From Arthrobacter sp. Bi83 (lineage in GTDB: Bacteria; Actinomycetota; Actinomycetes; Actinomycetales; Micrococcaceae): a DNA stretch of 40,886 bases. Each line of letters opens with the position of its first letter. The stretch's first letter is position 1. Positions 24,114 to 32,472 of this stretch are shown here, in pieces. Made by a program: the position numbers and the translations under genes. The notes under the pieces were generated by a model. The model ran no database searches. It saw only the letters and a list, made by a program, of their open reading frames with translations, and was not told where the DNA came from. The DNA lies in NCBI RefSeq assembly GCF_918698095.1, contig NZ_CAKKLY010000044.1, forward strand, positions 1 through 40,886. Direction: 5' to 3'.

Positions 24114-25085
24114 ATGGCAGCCATCGGTTTTCACGCGTCGCATGAACAGATCAGCCCGGGACAGCTTCTGAAGGACGTCCAGCGTGCCGAGGAGGCAGGC
24201 TTCGACGCCGCCATGTGCTCGGACCACATCGAGCCATGGTCCGCACGGCAGGGGCATTCCGGCTTTGCGTGGTCCTGGCTGGGCGCCGCGCTGGCCACCA
24301 CCGGACTGCGGTTCGGCGTGGTCAACGCCCCGGGCCAGCGGTACCACCCCGCCATCATCGCCCACGCCTCGGCCACGCTGGCGTCGATGTTCCCGGGCCG
24401 GTTCTGGATGGCGCTGGGCAGCGGGGAGAACATGAACGAACACATCACAGGTGACCCGTGGCCGCAGAAAGACACCCGCCAGCGCCGGCTGGAGGAATGC
24501 GTGGACGTCATCCGCCGCCTGCACGACGGCGGGGAGGTCACGCACCACGGGCTGGTCACCGTGGAGCAGGCAAGGATCTGGGACGTTCCGGAGCCCAGGC
24601 CGCAGCTCATTGCCCCGGCCGTCAGCGTGGAGACGGCGCGCCGTTCGGCCACCTGGGCTGACGGGCTGGTGACCGTGAACCAGCCCCACGGGAAGCTCAA
24701 GGAGATGCTCGCCGCCTACCGGGACAACGGCGGCCGCGGCAAGGCAGTCCTGCAGATCCACCTGTCCTGGGCGCCCGGGGAGCAGGACGCGGTGGCCATT
24801 GCACTGGACCAGTGGCGGACCAACGTTTTCGCCCCGCCCATCCCCTGGGACCTGCCCACCGCTTCCCATTTCGACGGCGTCAGCGCAGATGTCGGGGAGG
24901 AACAGGTCCGGAAGTCGGTGAATATCTCGACCAGCCTTGACCAGCACGCCCAGTGGCTCGGTGAGTACGCCGAGCTCGGCTTCGACGAGCTGTACCTGCA
25001 CTTCGTTGGGCAGGATCAGGCCCCGTTCATCGATGCCTTCGCCGAAAAGGTGCTGCCCCAGCTGCGGACGGTACCGGTCGCATGA
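24114..25085 (+). CDS. LLM-class flavin-dependent oxidoreductase
   Basis: A 323-residue luciferase-like TIM-barrel oxidoreductase (ISPGQLLKDVQRAEEAGFDAAMCSDH shape at the N-terminus, GRFWMALGSGENMNEH near 95-110). It resembles the glucose-6-phosphate-dehydrogenase-like branch that uses F420 in some species; a related subgroup is thought to use FMN in bacteria lacking F420. Its stop overlaps the ATG of the GH13 gene (ATGA, 25082-25085), a tight pair. The start appears leaderless. Cofactor and substrate are not decided by the sequence. Confidence 0.85.
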   Translation: MAAIGFHASHEQISPGQLLKDVQRAEEAGFDAAMCSDHIEPWSARQGHSGFAWSWLGAALATTGLRFGVVNAPGQRYHPAIIAHASATLASMFPGRFWMALGSGENMNEHITGDPWPQKDTRQRRLEECVDVIRRLHDGGEVTHHGLVTVEQARIWDVPEPRPQLIAPAVSVETARRSATWADGLVTVNQPHGKLKEMLAAYRDNGGRGKAVLQIHLSWAPGEQDAVAIALDQWRTNVFAPPIPWDLPTASHFDGVSADVGEEQVRKSVNISTSLDQHAQWLGEYAELGFDELYLHFVGQDQAPFIDAFAEKVLPQLRTVPVA

Positions 25086-26776
25086 GAATCGCTGAAACCT
25101 CGGACCTGTGGTGGAAGAACGCCGTGATCTACTGCCTCGACGTCGAGACATTTTTCGACGACGACGGCGACGGCACCGGCGATTTCGCCGGGCTCACCCA
25201 GCGCGTGGACTATCTCGCGGCGCTGGGCGTGAGCTGCATCTGGCTCATGCCGTTCTATCCCTCGCCTGACCGCGACGACGGCTACGACGTTACCGATTTC
25301 TTCAGCGTGGACAGCCGGCTGGGCACCATGGGTGACCTCGTGGAGTTCATCCGTACGGCCAAGGACCGCGGGCTCAGGGTGATCGCGGATTTCGTGGTCA
25401 ACCACACCTCGAACCAGCATCCGTGGTTCCAGGAGGCGCGGAAGTCCGTGGACAACCCGTACCGCGACTACTACGTGTGGCGGAAGGACACACCGCCGGA
25501 CACGTCCTCGGAGGTGGTGTTCCCGGGCGAGCAGACTTCCATCTGGACCCAGGACGACGCCACCGGCGAGTGGTACCTGCACATGTTCGCGGAGCACCAG
25601 CCGGACCTGAACGTCACGAACCCCAACGTCAGGAACGAGATCGCCAAGGCCATGGGGGTGTGGCTGCAGCTCGGGCTGGACGGGTTCCGCCTCGACGCCG
25701 TGCCGTTTTTCCTGGAAACCCGCGGCGAGCCCAAGGACGAGGCGGCCAAGATCGACCCGCACGACTACCTCAGCGCCCTGCGCAGTTTCCTCAACCGCCG
25801 CAACGGCAGCGCGGTCCTGCTCGGCGAGGTGAACCTGCCGTACAAGGAGCAGCTGGAGTACTTCGGCGGCGCCGAGGGCAACGAGCTGAACATGCAGTTC
25901 GACTTCATGTCCATGCAGCACATGTATCTCTCGCTGGCCAGGCGGGACGCCCGACCGCTCGCGGAGACGCTGAAGAGCCGCCCGCAATTGCACCCTGACA
26001 ACCACTGGGCCATGTTCGTCCGCAACCATGACGAGCTCACGCTGGACAAGCTTAGCGACGGCGAGCGCGAGGAGGTTTTTGCCGCGTTCGGCCCGGAGAA
26101 GAACATGCAGGTCTACGGCCGGGGCCTCCGGCGCAGGCTGCCGCCGATGCTTGACGGCGATACCGGCAGGATCAAAATGGTCTATTCGCTGATGTTCTCC
26201 CTGCCCGGCACTCCCGTGCTGTACTACGGCGAGGAAATCGGGATGGGCGAGGACCTGCGGCAGAAGAGCCGGGCCGCCGTCCGCACGCCCATGCAGTGGA
26301 ACAGCGAAAAGAACGGCGGCTTCTCCGAAGCCCGGGCATCGCAGCTGGTGGCGCCGCTGGTGCGTGGGGAGTTCGGCCCGGACAAGGTCAACGCGGCGCA
26401 GGCCAAGCGGGATCCGGAGTCGCTGTGGAACTTCATCGCCACACTGATCCAGCGCTACCGCGAATCCCCGGAGCTGGGCTGGGGCGACTTCGCCGTCATC
26501 GACCAGCCCGAGCCGGCGGTCTTTGCCCACTCTTGCAGCTCGGCGGGAGCAACGCTGGTGCTGCTGCACAACTTTGGCCAAGACACGGTGAAGGTCAGCG
26601 GCACAGTGGGGCCGAAGGAGGCGCCCCGGGCGGCCTTCAGGGGCGCCGTCCTGCTGGACCTGCTCGACGGCGGCAACGTTCCATTGGAGCCCGACGGCGG
26701 GTTCACCGTGGAGCTGGGACGCTACGGCTACCGCTGGTTCCGCGTCCACCGGCCTGGCGACCGCCTGGCCCCGTGA
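25082..26776 (+). CDS. GH13 alpha-amylase-family enzyme, trehalose synthase-like
   Basis: A 564-residue cytosolic GH13 protein (no signal peptide). The catalytic triad is Asp205 (GFRLDAVPF), Glu249 (LLGEVN) and Asp317 (VRNHDELT); FVVNHTS at 104-110 is conserved region I. VPFF after the nucleophile and the RNHDELTLDKL block resemble maltose-trehalose isomerases and GMPMT-like relatives rather than starch amylases. A C-terminal beta domain follows at about 470-560. Coupled to the upstream LLM oxidoreductase, which has no obvious sugar role. Trehalose synthase, or a related transglycosylase, is the likeliest activity but not certain. Confidence 0.83.
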   Translation: MRIAETSDLWWKNAVIYCLDVETFFDDDGDGTGDFAGLTQRVDYLAALGVSCIWLMPFYPSPDRDDGYDVTDFFSVDSRLGTMGDLVEFIRTAKDRGLRVIADFVVNHTSNQHPWFQEARKSVDNPYRDYYVWRKDTPPDTSSEVVFPGEQTSIWTQDDATGEWYLHMFAEHQPDLNVTNPNVRNEIAKAMGVWLQLGLDGFRLDAVPFFLETRGEPKDEAAKIDPHDYLSALRSFLNRRNGSAVLLGEVNLPYKEQLEYFGGAEGNELNMQFDFMSMQHMYLSLARRDARPLAETLKSRPQLHPDNHWAMFVRNHDELTLDKLSDGEREEVFAAFGPEKNMQVYGRGLRRRLPPMLDGDTGRIKMVYSLMFSLPGTPVLYYGEEIGMGEDLRQKSRAAVRTPMQWNSEKNGGFSEARASQLVAPLVRGEFGPDKVNAAQAKRDPESLWNFIATLIQRYRESPELGWGDFAVIDQPEPAVFAHSCSSAGATLVLLHNFGQDTVKVSGTVGPKEAPRAAFRGAVLLDLLDGGNVPLEPDGGFTVELGRYGYRWFRVHRPGDRLAP

Positions 26777-26810
26777 AACCGCCTGGCCCCCTGCGGGCGC
26801 GTGTCCCCAT

Positions 26811-26847
26811 GGGAGCGCCGCCCCGCGTCGTGGCCTCTCGGCGCCCC
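26811..26847. terminator. Possible hairpin between convergent GH13 genes
   Basis: GGGAGCGCCG (26811-26820) can pair with CGGCGCCCC (26839-26847) with one bulged A, around an 18-base loop. It lacks a T-run and touches the stop of the minus-strand gene, so support is moderate to low. Confidence 0.35.
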
Positions 26848-28577
26848 TACAGCCCCCGGCGGAACACCTTCACTGCCCAGGGACGCAGCCCAAGGCCGGG
26901 CTCGGCCGGGTAGTTGCCGAGCACCTGTCCGGCATCTTCCCAGGAGCCGTCGATGTCGGCGCGCTGTTCCGTTCCGGAGAAGTTGCCAAGCACCAGCATC
27001 TCGGCGTCCGGCAGCGAGCGCCGGAATGCATAGACGTGCTCGTCGTCGGGCAGCAGCATAGTGAAGTCGCCGTAGGCCACCACGGGGTCCGCATGGCGCA
27101 GCGCGATGACCTTCCGGTAAAAGCTGAAGACCGACTCGGGGTCATCCACCTGGGCAGCGGCGTTGATGGAATTGGCGTTCGGGTTCACCGCGATCCACGG
27201 GGCACCGGTGGTGAAGCCGGCGTGCCGGCTGGCATCCCACTGCACCGGCGTGCGGGCGTTGTCCCGGTTCAGGGGCGCCAGAGCGGCGAGGACCTCGGCA
27301 TCGGTGTGCCCGAGGTGGGTTGTTGCCTCCCGGTGGTGGTTCAGGACCTCGATGTCGCGGTAGTCGCTGATCGCGCCAAACGACATGTTCGTCATGCCCA
27401 GCTCCTCGCCCTGGTACACATACGGGGTGCCGCGGTGCAGATGGAGGATGGCGGCGAGCATCTTGGCGGAGAGCTCCCGGTACTGGCCGTCGTCACCGAA
27501 GCGGGATACGGCGCGGGCCTGGTCATGGTTGCCCCAGTAGAGGCTGTTCCAGCCGCGCTCCCCGAGTCCTTCCTGCCAGCGGCCCAGGGACTTCTTCAGG
27601 TCGGTGAGCAGGAGCTTCTTGGGACGCCACTTATTGCCGCCCTCCTGGTCCAGGGCCACGTGTTCGAATTGGAACACCATGTCCACTTCCTGGCGTCTGG
27701 GGTCAGTGAAGAGCGCGGCGTCCTCCACCGTCACTCCGGGCATCTCGCCCACAGTGAGCAGTTCCTTGTCCCGCCCGGCGAACACTTCCTGGTGCATTTC
27801 CTGCAGGAACTCGTGGATCCGCGGGCCACAGATAAAGTGCGGGCCGCCGTCGCCGTACAGCATGCCTTCAGCAATCGGTCCGTCCGGCAGCGACTGCTCC
27901 TTGGAAATGAAGTTGATGACGTCCATCCGGAATCCGTCCACGCCACGGTCCAGCCACCAGTTCATCATGTCGTAGATGGCGGCCCGCACTTCCGGGTTTT
28001 CCCAGTTCAGGTCCGGCTGCTTCCGGGAGAACAGGTGGAGGTAACACTCTCCGGTGGCGGCGTCGTACTCCCAGGCGGGGCCGGAAAACGCGGAGCCCCA
28101 GTTGTTGGGTTCCGCCCAGGCCGCCCCAGGCTCAGCACCGGACCGCGGCGGCCGCCACCAGTACCAGTCGCGTTTCGGGTTGTCCTTGCTCGAGCGCGAC
28201 TCCACGAACCACGGGTGTTCGTCCGATGTGTGGTTGACCACGAGGTCCATCACGAGCTTCATGCCGCGGGCGTGCAGTCCTTCGAGGAGCTCATCCAGCG
28301 TTTCCAGGTCTCCGAAGATGGGATCGATGTCGCGGTAGTCGCTGATGTCGTAGCCGTTGTCGTCCTGCGGTGAGCGGTACACGGGGGAAAGCCAGACGAC
28401 GTCGACGCCCAGCGTCTGCAGATAGTCGAGCCTGCCGATGATGCCACGGAGGTCCCCCACCCCGTCGCCGTCAGAATCGGCGAAGCTGCGCGGATAGATC
28501 TGATAGACCACTGCACTCTTGAACCACTCGCGGCCTGCTCTGAAGGCCGCTTCTGCCTCGGTTTCCTGGATCGTCAT
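26847..28577 (-). CDS. GH13 oligo-1,6-glucosidase/alpha-glucosidase
   Basis: A 576-residue cytosolic GH13 glucosidase. The triad is Asp219 (GFRMDVINF), Glu278 (VGEMPG) and Asp352 (GNHDQAR); LVVNHTSDEHPWF is at 112-124. The residue after the nucleophile is Val220; in this family Val there goes with alpha-1,6 (isomaltose) cleavage and Thr with alpha-1,4, so an oligo-1,6-glucosidase is predicted. ATG has AGGAGG eight bases upstream. It converges on the other GH13 gene, and the two could share a role in maltose, isomaltose and trehalose turnover. No sugar carrier or regulator is adjacent. Confidence 0.88.
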   Translation of the reverse strand: MTIQETEAEAAFRAGREWFKSAVVYQIYPRSFADSDGDGVGDLRGIIGRLDYLQTLGVDVVWLSPVYRSPQDDNGYDISDYRDIDPIFGDLETLDELLEGLHARGMKLVMDLVVNHTSDEHPWFVESRSSKDNPKRDWYWWRPPRSGAEPGAAWAEPNNWGSAFSGPAWEYDAATGECYLHLFSRKQPDLNWENPEVRAAIYDMMNWWLDRGVDGFRMDVINFISKEQSLPDGPIAEGMLYGDGGPHFICGPRIHEFLQEMHQEVFAGRDKELLTVGEMPGVTVEDAALFTDPRRQEVDMVFQFEHVALDQEGGNKWRPKKLLLTDLKKSLGRWQEGLGERGWNSLYWGNHDQARAVSRFGDDGQYRELSAKMLAAILHLHRGTPYVYQGEELGMTNMSFGAISDYRDIEVLNHHREATTHLGHTDAEVLAALAPLNRDNARTPVQWDASRHAGFTTGAPWIAVNPNANSINAAAQVDDPESVFSFYRKVIALRHADPVVAYGDFTMLLPDDEHVYAFRRSLPDAEMLVLGNFSGTEQRADIDGSWEDAGQVLGNYPAEPGLGLRPWAVKVFRRGL

Positions 28578-28787
28578 TGCTGGTCCCTCCTGGTCGGCGG
28601 CGTGACGGATGCAAGCCCACTGAAAGTCTGCTGGCTCTGCTTTCGGCGGTCAATGGCATGCTGAAACCGGAGCGGCGCGGGAAACTAACCGCGTGCTAAC
28701 GGGCAGGAAACGCAGGCGCAACATTCCCCCGCCACACTGGAAGTGCCGGCAATAGCAGGCACCAGCTCCAGCTCGGGAGGCCACGCC

Positions 28788-29024
28788 ATGTTGAAGGAAG
28801 CCAAAGCCCACATAACCCGCGTCCGCGCCTTGGACCAGCTCCACCGCGGGGACGAGATCGAAGCCCGCCTCTCGGTGGGTCCCAGTTACGACGACGTCGT
28901 CATCCGCCGCGGCAGCGTCCAGGAGACGGCGCCCGGGATCGGCGTCGTGTGGATCATGGACCATCACACCGGGATGCGCCGAGCCATCAATACGGATGAG
29001 TGCAGCGTTTGGCGCGTCGCCTGA
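28788..29024 (+). CDS. Small protein of unknown function
   Basis: A 78-residue soluble protein (MLKEAKAHITRVRALDQL at the start, ending DECSVWRVA) with no family I recognise. The ATG at 28788 has GGGAGG seven bases upstream, which rules against the upstream GTG at 28743. The sequence alternates short hydrophobic stretches and charges (IEARLSV, DVVIRRG, GVVWIMDH), like a small beta-barrel or regulatory domain. It is divergent from the oligo-1,6-glucosidase and ends five bases from the ThiS-like gene. Confidence 0.7.
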   Translation: MLKEAKAHITRVRALDQLHRGDEIEARLSVGPSYDDVVIRRGSVQETAPGIGVVWIMDHHTGMRRAINTDECSVWRVA

Positions 29025-29029
29025 GCCAG

Positions 29030-29317
29030 CTATCCCCCGGCCACGGACTGAATGATCAGCACTTCCTGGCCGGCAGCGACTTCCGTATCCAGGCCCTGGA
29101 GACGCCGGACCTCGTCGCCGTTCACGTAAATATTCACGTAGCGGCGGAGTGCACCGGTTTCGTCCCGCAGCCTCCTGGCAAGCACCGGGTAGTCCCCGGT
29201 CACGGAATCCAGCACCCGGCCCACAGTCACCGTCCCGTCGGCGGGCGCAGTCAGCAAGGACTGCCCGCCGGCGAGCGGCTGAAGGACGCTGGGAAGCACC
29301 ACGCTGATCTCACCCAC
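29030..29317 (-). CDS. ThiS/MoaD-family ubiquitin-like sulfur carrier
   Basis: A 95-residue beta-grasp protein that ends in Gly-Gly (SVAGG), the mark of MoaD/ThiS proteins that are adenylated and thiocarboxylated at the C-terminus. Other family marks are VGRVLDSVTGDYPVLARRL and RRYVNIYVNGDEVRRL. It follows the repeat protein after nine bases on the same strand, so the two form a pair. No thiamine, molybdopterin or cysteine-synthesis gene is next to it, so its sulfur acceptor is unknown. Confidence 0.85.
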   Translation of the reverse strand: MGEISVVLPSVLQPLAGGQSLLTAPADGTVTVGRVLDSVTGDYPVLARRLRDETGALRRYVNIYVNGDEVRRLQGLDTEVAAGQEVLIIQSVAGG

Positions 29318-29326
29318 AACGGATCC

Positions 29327-30457
29327 TCATGCGGAGGCCGGCGCGGGAACCGTGGCATCCGCCACGACGGCAGCGCGCACGCACAGGACGTCCGGCAGGT
29401 GGGACGCAACCTCCGCGAAGGTTTCGCCCTCGTCTGCGCTGGCGTACACCGAGCCTCCGCGCGTTCCGAAGTACACCCCGGCAGGTTCGGCGGAATCCAC
29501 GGCCGCGGCGTCACGGAGCACGGCGTTGTATTCGGACTGCGGCAGTCCCGCATCCAGCCGCTTCCAGGTGTCGCCGGCGTCGTCGGTGCGGTGCACGGCG
29601 AGCTTCCCCTCGGGCGGGATCCTTTCGCCGTCGGCCTTGAGCGGAACCACCCAGGCCGTGCCCGCCCTCCGCGGGTGCGTCAGCATCACGAAACCGAAGT
29701 CGGCGGGCAGCCCCTCCGCGATTGATTGCCAGCTCTCGGCATTGTCGTCACTGCGGTACACGCCGTGGTGATTTTGCGCGTAAAGACGGCCTTCGACGGC
29801 GGCATCCGCTGCAATCTTGTGGACACACTGGCCGAACTCCGGGTTGGGGTCCGGCATGAAGTAGGCCGAAATTCCCTTGTTCCGGGGCTCCCAGGACGTC
29901 CCGCCGTCGAGCGAGCGGTAAACGCCGCCCGTGCTCATGGCGATGTGCACGTTGTCCCCGGACGGGTTGACGACGATCGAGTGGGCGGCGGCGCCGCCAT
30001 AGCCGGCGCCCCATTCGCTGCGGTGGGGGTGGTCCCACAGTCCGCGGTTCAGCTCAAAGTGTTCGCCGCCGTCGGTGGACTTCCAGACCGAAATCGGCTC
30101 GGCGCCGGCCCACACCACGCCGGGCCGCGACTCGGCGTCGGGGTGGATCTGCCAAATGCGTTCGACGGCGGCGTCGGTGCCGTCGGGGAACTTGATGGCA
30201 CCCTGTTCGGGCTCGGTCCAGGTGGCGCCGAGATCATCCGAGTGGGCCACGGTGGGGCCCCAGTGTTCAGACCGCACGCCCACCATGATGCGGGTGCGGC
30301 CGTCCCGCGTGTCGATTCCGATGCTCGGTATCTCGCTCATCAGGAAGTGCGGGCCGGAGAGGGACCATTGCTTCCGGTCCTGGCTGGTCGCCAGCCAGAG
30401 TCCTTTTTTGGTCCCGATCACTAAGAGGTAAGTCTCTGGGGTAGCCATGAACCCCAT
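29327..30457 (-). CDS. BNR/VPS10-type beta-propeller protein (sialidase-fold, no clear sialidase site)
   Basis: A 376-residue protein of repeated BNR-like units: SDDLGATWTEP, STDGGEHFELN, SLDGGTSWEP, SDDNAESWQS, TDDAGDTWKRL and SADEGETFAE, spaced 45-60 residues, which predict a beta-propeller. There is no signal peptide, so it is cytosolic. The arginine triad of true sialidases is not obvious. The ATG at 30457 has GGAG seven bases upstream; ATG 30448 is an alternative. It is co-directional with the ThiS-like gene. Annotations such as exo-sialidase would rest on fold only; a scaffold or assembly role is as likely. Confidence 0.78.
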   Translation of the reverse strand: MGFMATPETYLLVIGTKKGLWLATSQDRKQWSLSGPHFLMSEIPSIGIDTRDGRTRIMVGVRSEHWGPTVAHSDDLGATWTEPEQGAIKFPDGTDAAVERIWQIHPDAESRPGVVWAGAEPISVWKSTDGGEHFELNRGLWDHPHRSEWGAGYGGAAAHSIVVNPSGDNVHIAMSTGGVYRSLDGGTSWEPRNKGISAYFMPDPNPEFGQCVHKIAADAAVEGRLYAQNHHGVYRSDDNAESWQSIAEGLPADFGFVMLTHPRRAGTAWVVPLKADGERIPPEGKLAVHRTDDAGDTWKRLDAGLPQSEYNAVLRDAAAVDSAEPAGVYFGTRGGSVYASADEGETFAEVASHLPDVLCVRAAVVADATVPAPASA

Positions 30458-30516
30458 GCAACCACTCCGGCAGAGAGGCCGCAATGGTTTTCCAGGCAAT
30501 CAGAAGGAACCGCGCC

Positions 30517-30807
30517 TCAGCGCTTGGTTGCGGTCCGCGTCCTGGCAGCCGCGCGCAACTGGCCGCGCCGGTGCTTGCGCCACCACCGCCGCACCAGGTC
30601 GAAGGCGGCCAAAAGTCCGGCGAGGGGCGACAGAACGGCCAGGGCGTAGACGAAGAGCAGCCATGTCAGCGTTGCCAGGGGAGGCTGATTCTTGCTCAAG
30701 AGCGACAGCCCGCCAAAGAGGCCGGCAGTCCAAAAGAGCACCACGAACACCAGCACGGCAGCCGCGGGAAAGTACTCATTCCGTACGATTCTCATCAGGG
30801 TCCCCAT
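30517..30807 (-). CDS. Small membrane protein
   Basis: A 96-residue protein with two hydrophobic segments (about 13-37 and 46-70) and a basic tail (RRWWRKHRRGQLRAAARTRTATKR), so the C-terminus is probably cytosolic. The ATG at 30807 has an excellent GGAGGAG five bases upstream, which decides the start over the longer frame. No recognised family. It precedes the propeller gene by 59 bases on the same strand. Confidence 0.75.
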   Translation of the reverse strand: MGTLMRIVRNEYFPAAAVLVFVVLFWTAGLFGGLSLLSKNQPPLATLTWLLFVYALAVLSPLAGLLAAFDLVRRWWRKHRRGQLRAAARTRTATKR

Positions 30808-30900
30808 GCCTGCTCCTCCTACCGTCCCCGCACAATTGGCCTGTCCGTTCCAGTATGCGGCGCCCGGACCGGACTTCCCGCGCGCCACGGGCCGATGTGA

Positions 30901-31134
30901 TCAAACCGACCCCTGCCGGGCCGGCCGACCTGCGTCAGGGGGTCCTTGGCGTGACCCGAACGCCGGCGACTGCCCCTGAGACGTTGCCGGACGGGAGCCG
31001 TGCGAGCCTGGCAAGGAGGGGCCGCATCCCCAACCGGTCGAGTATTCGCAGCCGGTGACGCCAGCAACCAGCAGCACGGCCGCCAGAACTATCTTCCCGC
31101 AGCGGCCCTGTCGGTTTCCCCCAAAACGTGACAT
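30901..31134 (-). CDS. Possible short lipoprotein
   Basis: A 77-residue frame whose N-terminus looks like a lipoprotein signal: basic start (MSRFGGNRQGRCGK), hydrophobic IVLAAVLLVAG and the lipobox VTGC. The mature part (about 46 residues) is low-complexity Ser/Gly/Pro and could be a remnant. No ribosome site is seen before the ATG. It may be a decayed gene or chance. It lies in a 410-base gap (30808-31217) with nothing else recognisable. Confidence 0.3.
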   Translation of the reverse strand: MSRFGGNRQGRCGKIVLAAVLLVAGVTGCEYSTGWGCGPSLPGSHGSRPATSQGQSPAFGSRQGPPDAGRPARQGSV

Positions 31135-31217
31135 GCACCGAGCGTGCACAGGAGGTGGATCACGGACGTGGGACGCCTGCATCAATGTTCGGCATCAAAG
31201 TTCGGTGCGGAGCACGC

Positions 31218-31682
31218 CTAGCGGTTCATTCTGCGTTCGAAGCGGGCGCGAGCGAGGTCGTAGGCCTGGCGGAGCAGCGTCCGGGCGGTCTGGGCTGTCG
31301 ATGGTCCCGGATTGACTATGGCCAGCCACCCCAGGGATCCGTAGACAGGATGAGCAATTACACTGTCAGCGACGCTTGGATCAACGTCGTCGGCCGGCTC
31401 CCCTGGTTGGTGGCCGGTCCACTCAACGAAGGCGGCCCTTCCGGCGGCAATATTTACGCGGAAGAATCCTGGCCGGTCAAGGCGCGACTGCTCATCTTCG
31501 GGGTAGTCCTTTGCCACGATCGTCGCAAAGGGTTGAGTTGCTTGGGGCATGATGCCGTCGGGGGCGTAGTAGAAGAATGTGTCACCCCAGGCAAGTTCTG
31601 GCGAGCCATCTCCTTGGCCGGCCGTGACGGCCAGTGCACCGTCGAAGCTTTTCACCAAAGCAATAATTTCATCGATGGTCAT
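31218..31682 (-). CDS. DUF6194-like protein
   Basis: A 154-residue cytosolic protein resembling the family I know as DUF6194: AWGDTFFYYAPDG near 30-42, PFATIVAKDYPEDEQSRLDRPGFFRVNI near 51-78 and HPVYGSLGWLAIVNPGP near 110-126. Function unknown. It diverges from the reductase at 31744 with 61 bases between them. Confidence 0.72.
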   Translation of the reverse strand: MTIDEIIALVKSFDGALAVTAGQGDGSPELAWGDTFFYYAPDGIMPQATQPFATIVAKDYPEDEQSRLDRPGFFRVNIAAGRAAFVEWTGHQPGEPADDVDPSVADSVIAHPVYGSLGWLAIVNPGPSTAQTARTLLRQAYDLARARFERRMNR

Positions 31683-31743
31683 GCCTCAAGCATTTCATTT
31701 AATTTGGTCGTCCCGATCAGCCGAGCGGTGTCATGATGGGCGC

Positions 31744-32334
31744 ATGAGCCAAGTCACGTGCGATCTGACCATCTCCCTCGACGGATTCGCCGCCGGACCG
31801 AACCAAAGCCTGACGGACCCCCTGGGCGAGGGCGGAGAGCTCCTGCACCGGTGGCAGTTCGAAGAACCCGAGCCCAACGCAGCCGCGCTCGACGGCATCC
31901 TCGCGGCCGGCGCCTACATCATGGGACGGAACATGTTCGCAGGGCGCGGGGCGTGGGATGAGGAATGGCGGGGCTGGTGGGGTGAGGAACCGCCCTATCA
32001 CGCACCCGTGTTCGTTCTCAGCCATCATCGACGCGAGCCTCTGGAGATGCAGGGCGGCACCACGTTCAACTTCGTGACTGATGGGATCGAATCCGCGCTG
32101 GCCCAGGCGCGGAAGGCCGCTGGCGGCAAGGACGTGGCCGTTGCCGGAGGAGCGCAGACCGTCCGCCAATTCCTTTCGGCGGGGCTGATCGACGAGCTGC
32201 GGCTCCACATCGCGCCCATCGTCCTGGGAGCGGGCGAGCGGCTGCTGGACGGCGTCGAGAATCTCAAGCTTGAGCCGACGGAAGTGAGCGGTACCCGCCT
32301 CGTCACCCACGTGCGCTACCGGGTAATCCGCTGA
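31744..32334 (+). CDS. RibD C-terminal/dihydrofolate-reductase-fold protein
   Basis: A 196-residue reductase-fold protein. Family marks are LTISLDGFAAGPNQS (8-22), AGAYIMGRNMFAG (53-65), VFVLSHHRREPL and DVAVAGGAQTVRQFLSAGLIDELRLHIAPIVLGAGERLL. These small DHFR-like proteins are common in actinobacteria, and few have a known substrate; NADPH binding is likely. No folate link to the C1 operon 3 kb away is shown. ATG is the first after a short divergent gap. Confidence 0.85.
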   Translation: MSQVTCDLTISLDGFAAGPNQSLTDPLGEGGELLHRWQFEEPEPNAAALDGILAAGAYIMGRNMFAGRGAWDEEWRGWWGEEPPYHAPVFVLSHHRREPLEMQGGTTFNFVTDGIESALAQARKAAGGKDVAVAGGAQTVRQFLSAGLIDELRLHIAPIVLGAGERLLDGVENLKLEPTEVSGTRLVTHVRYRVIR

Positions 32335-32472
32335 AAATCCGACGAAACTCCGGAGTAGCTTGCTGACCGGCCTGTCACGGGGCTCTGCACGGTACGCACG
32401 TACGCGTTCTGCCGTCCGGGCGGCACGCCGTCGCGTTAGCATTGGTCCCGACACGTCTGACCAGGAGGATGC

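Noticed and set aside
22925..24124. A longer LigC start at 24124
   Set aside because: The extension is Arg/Gly-rich, overlaps the divergent oxidoreductase gene, and LigC proteins normally begin at the MQLPVMPP block.
25016..26749. A 577-residue minus-strand frame opposite the GH13 gene
   Set aside because: It mirrors the GH13 gene, which has all catalytic residues and a coupled start. No domain is recognisable in the antisense frame.
29327..30457. True secreted sialidase
   Set aside because: BNR repeats are present, but there is no signal peptide and no evident catalytic arginine triad or sialic-acid genes nearby.
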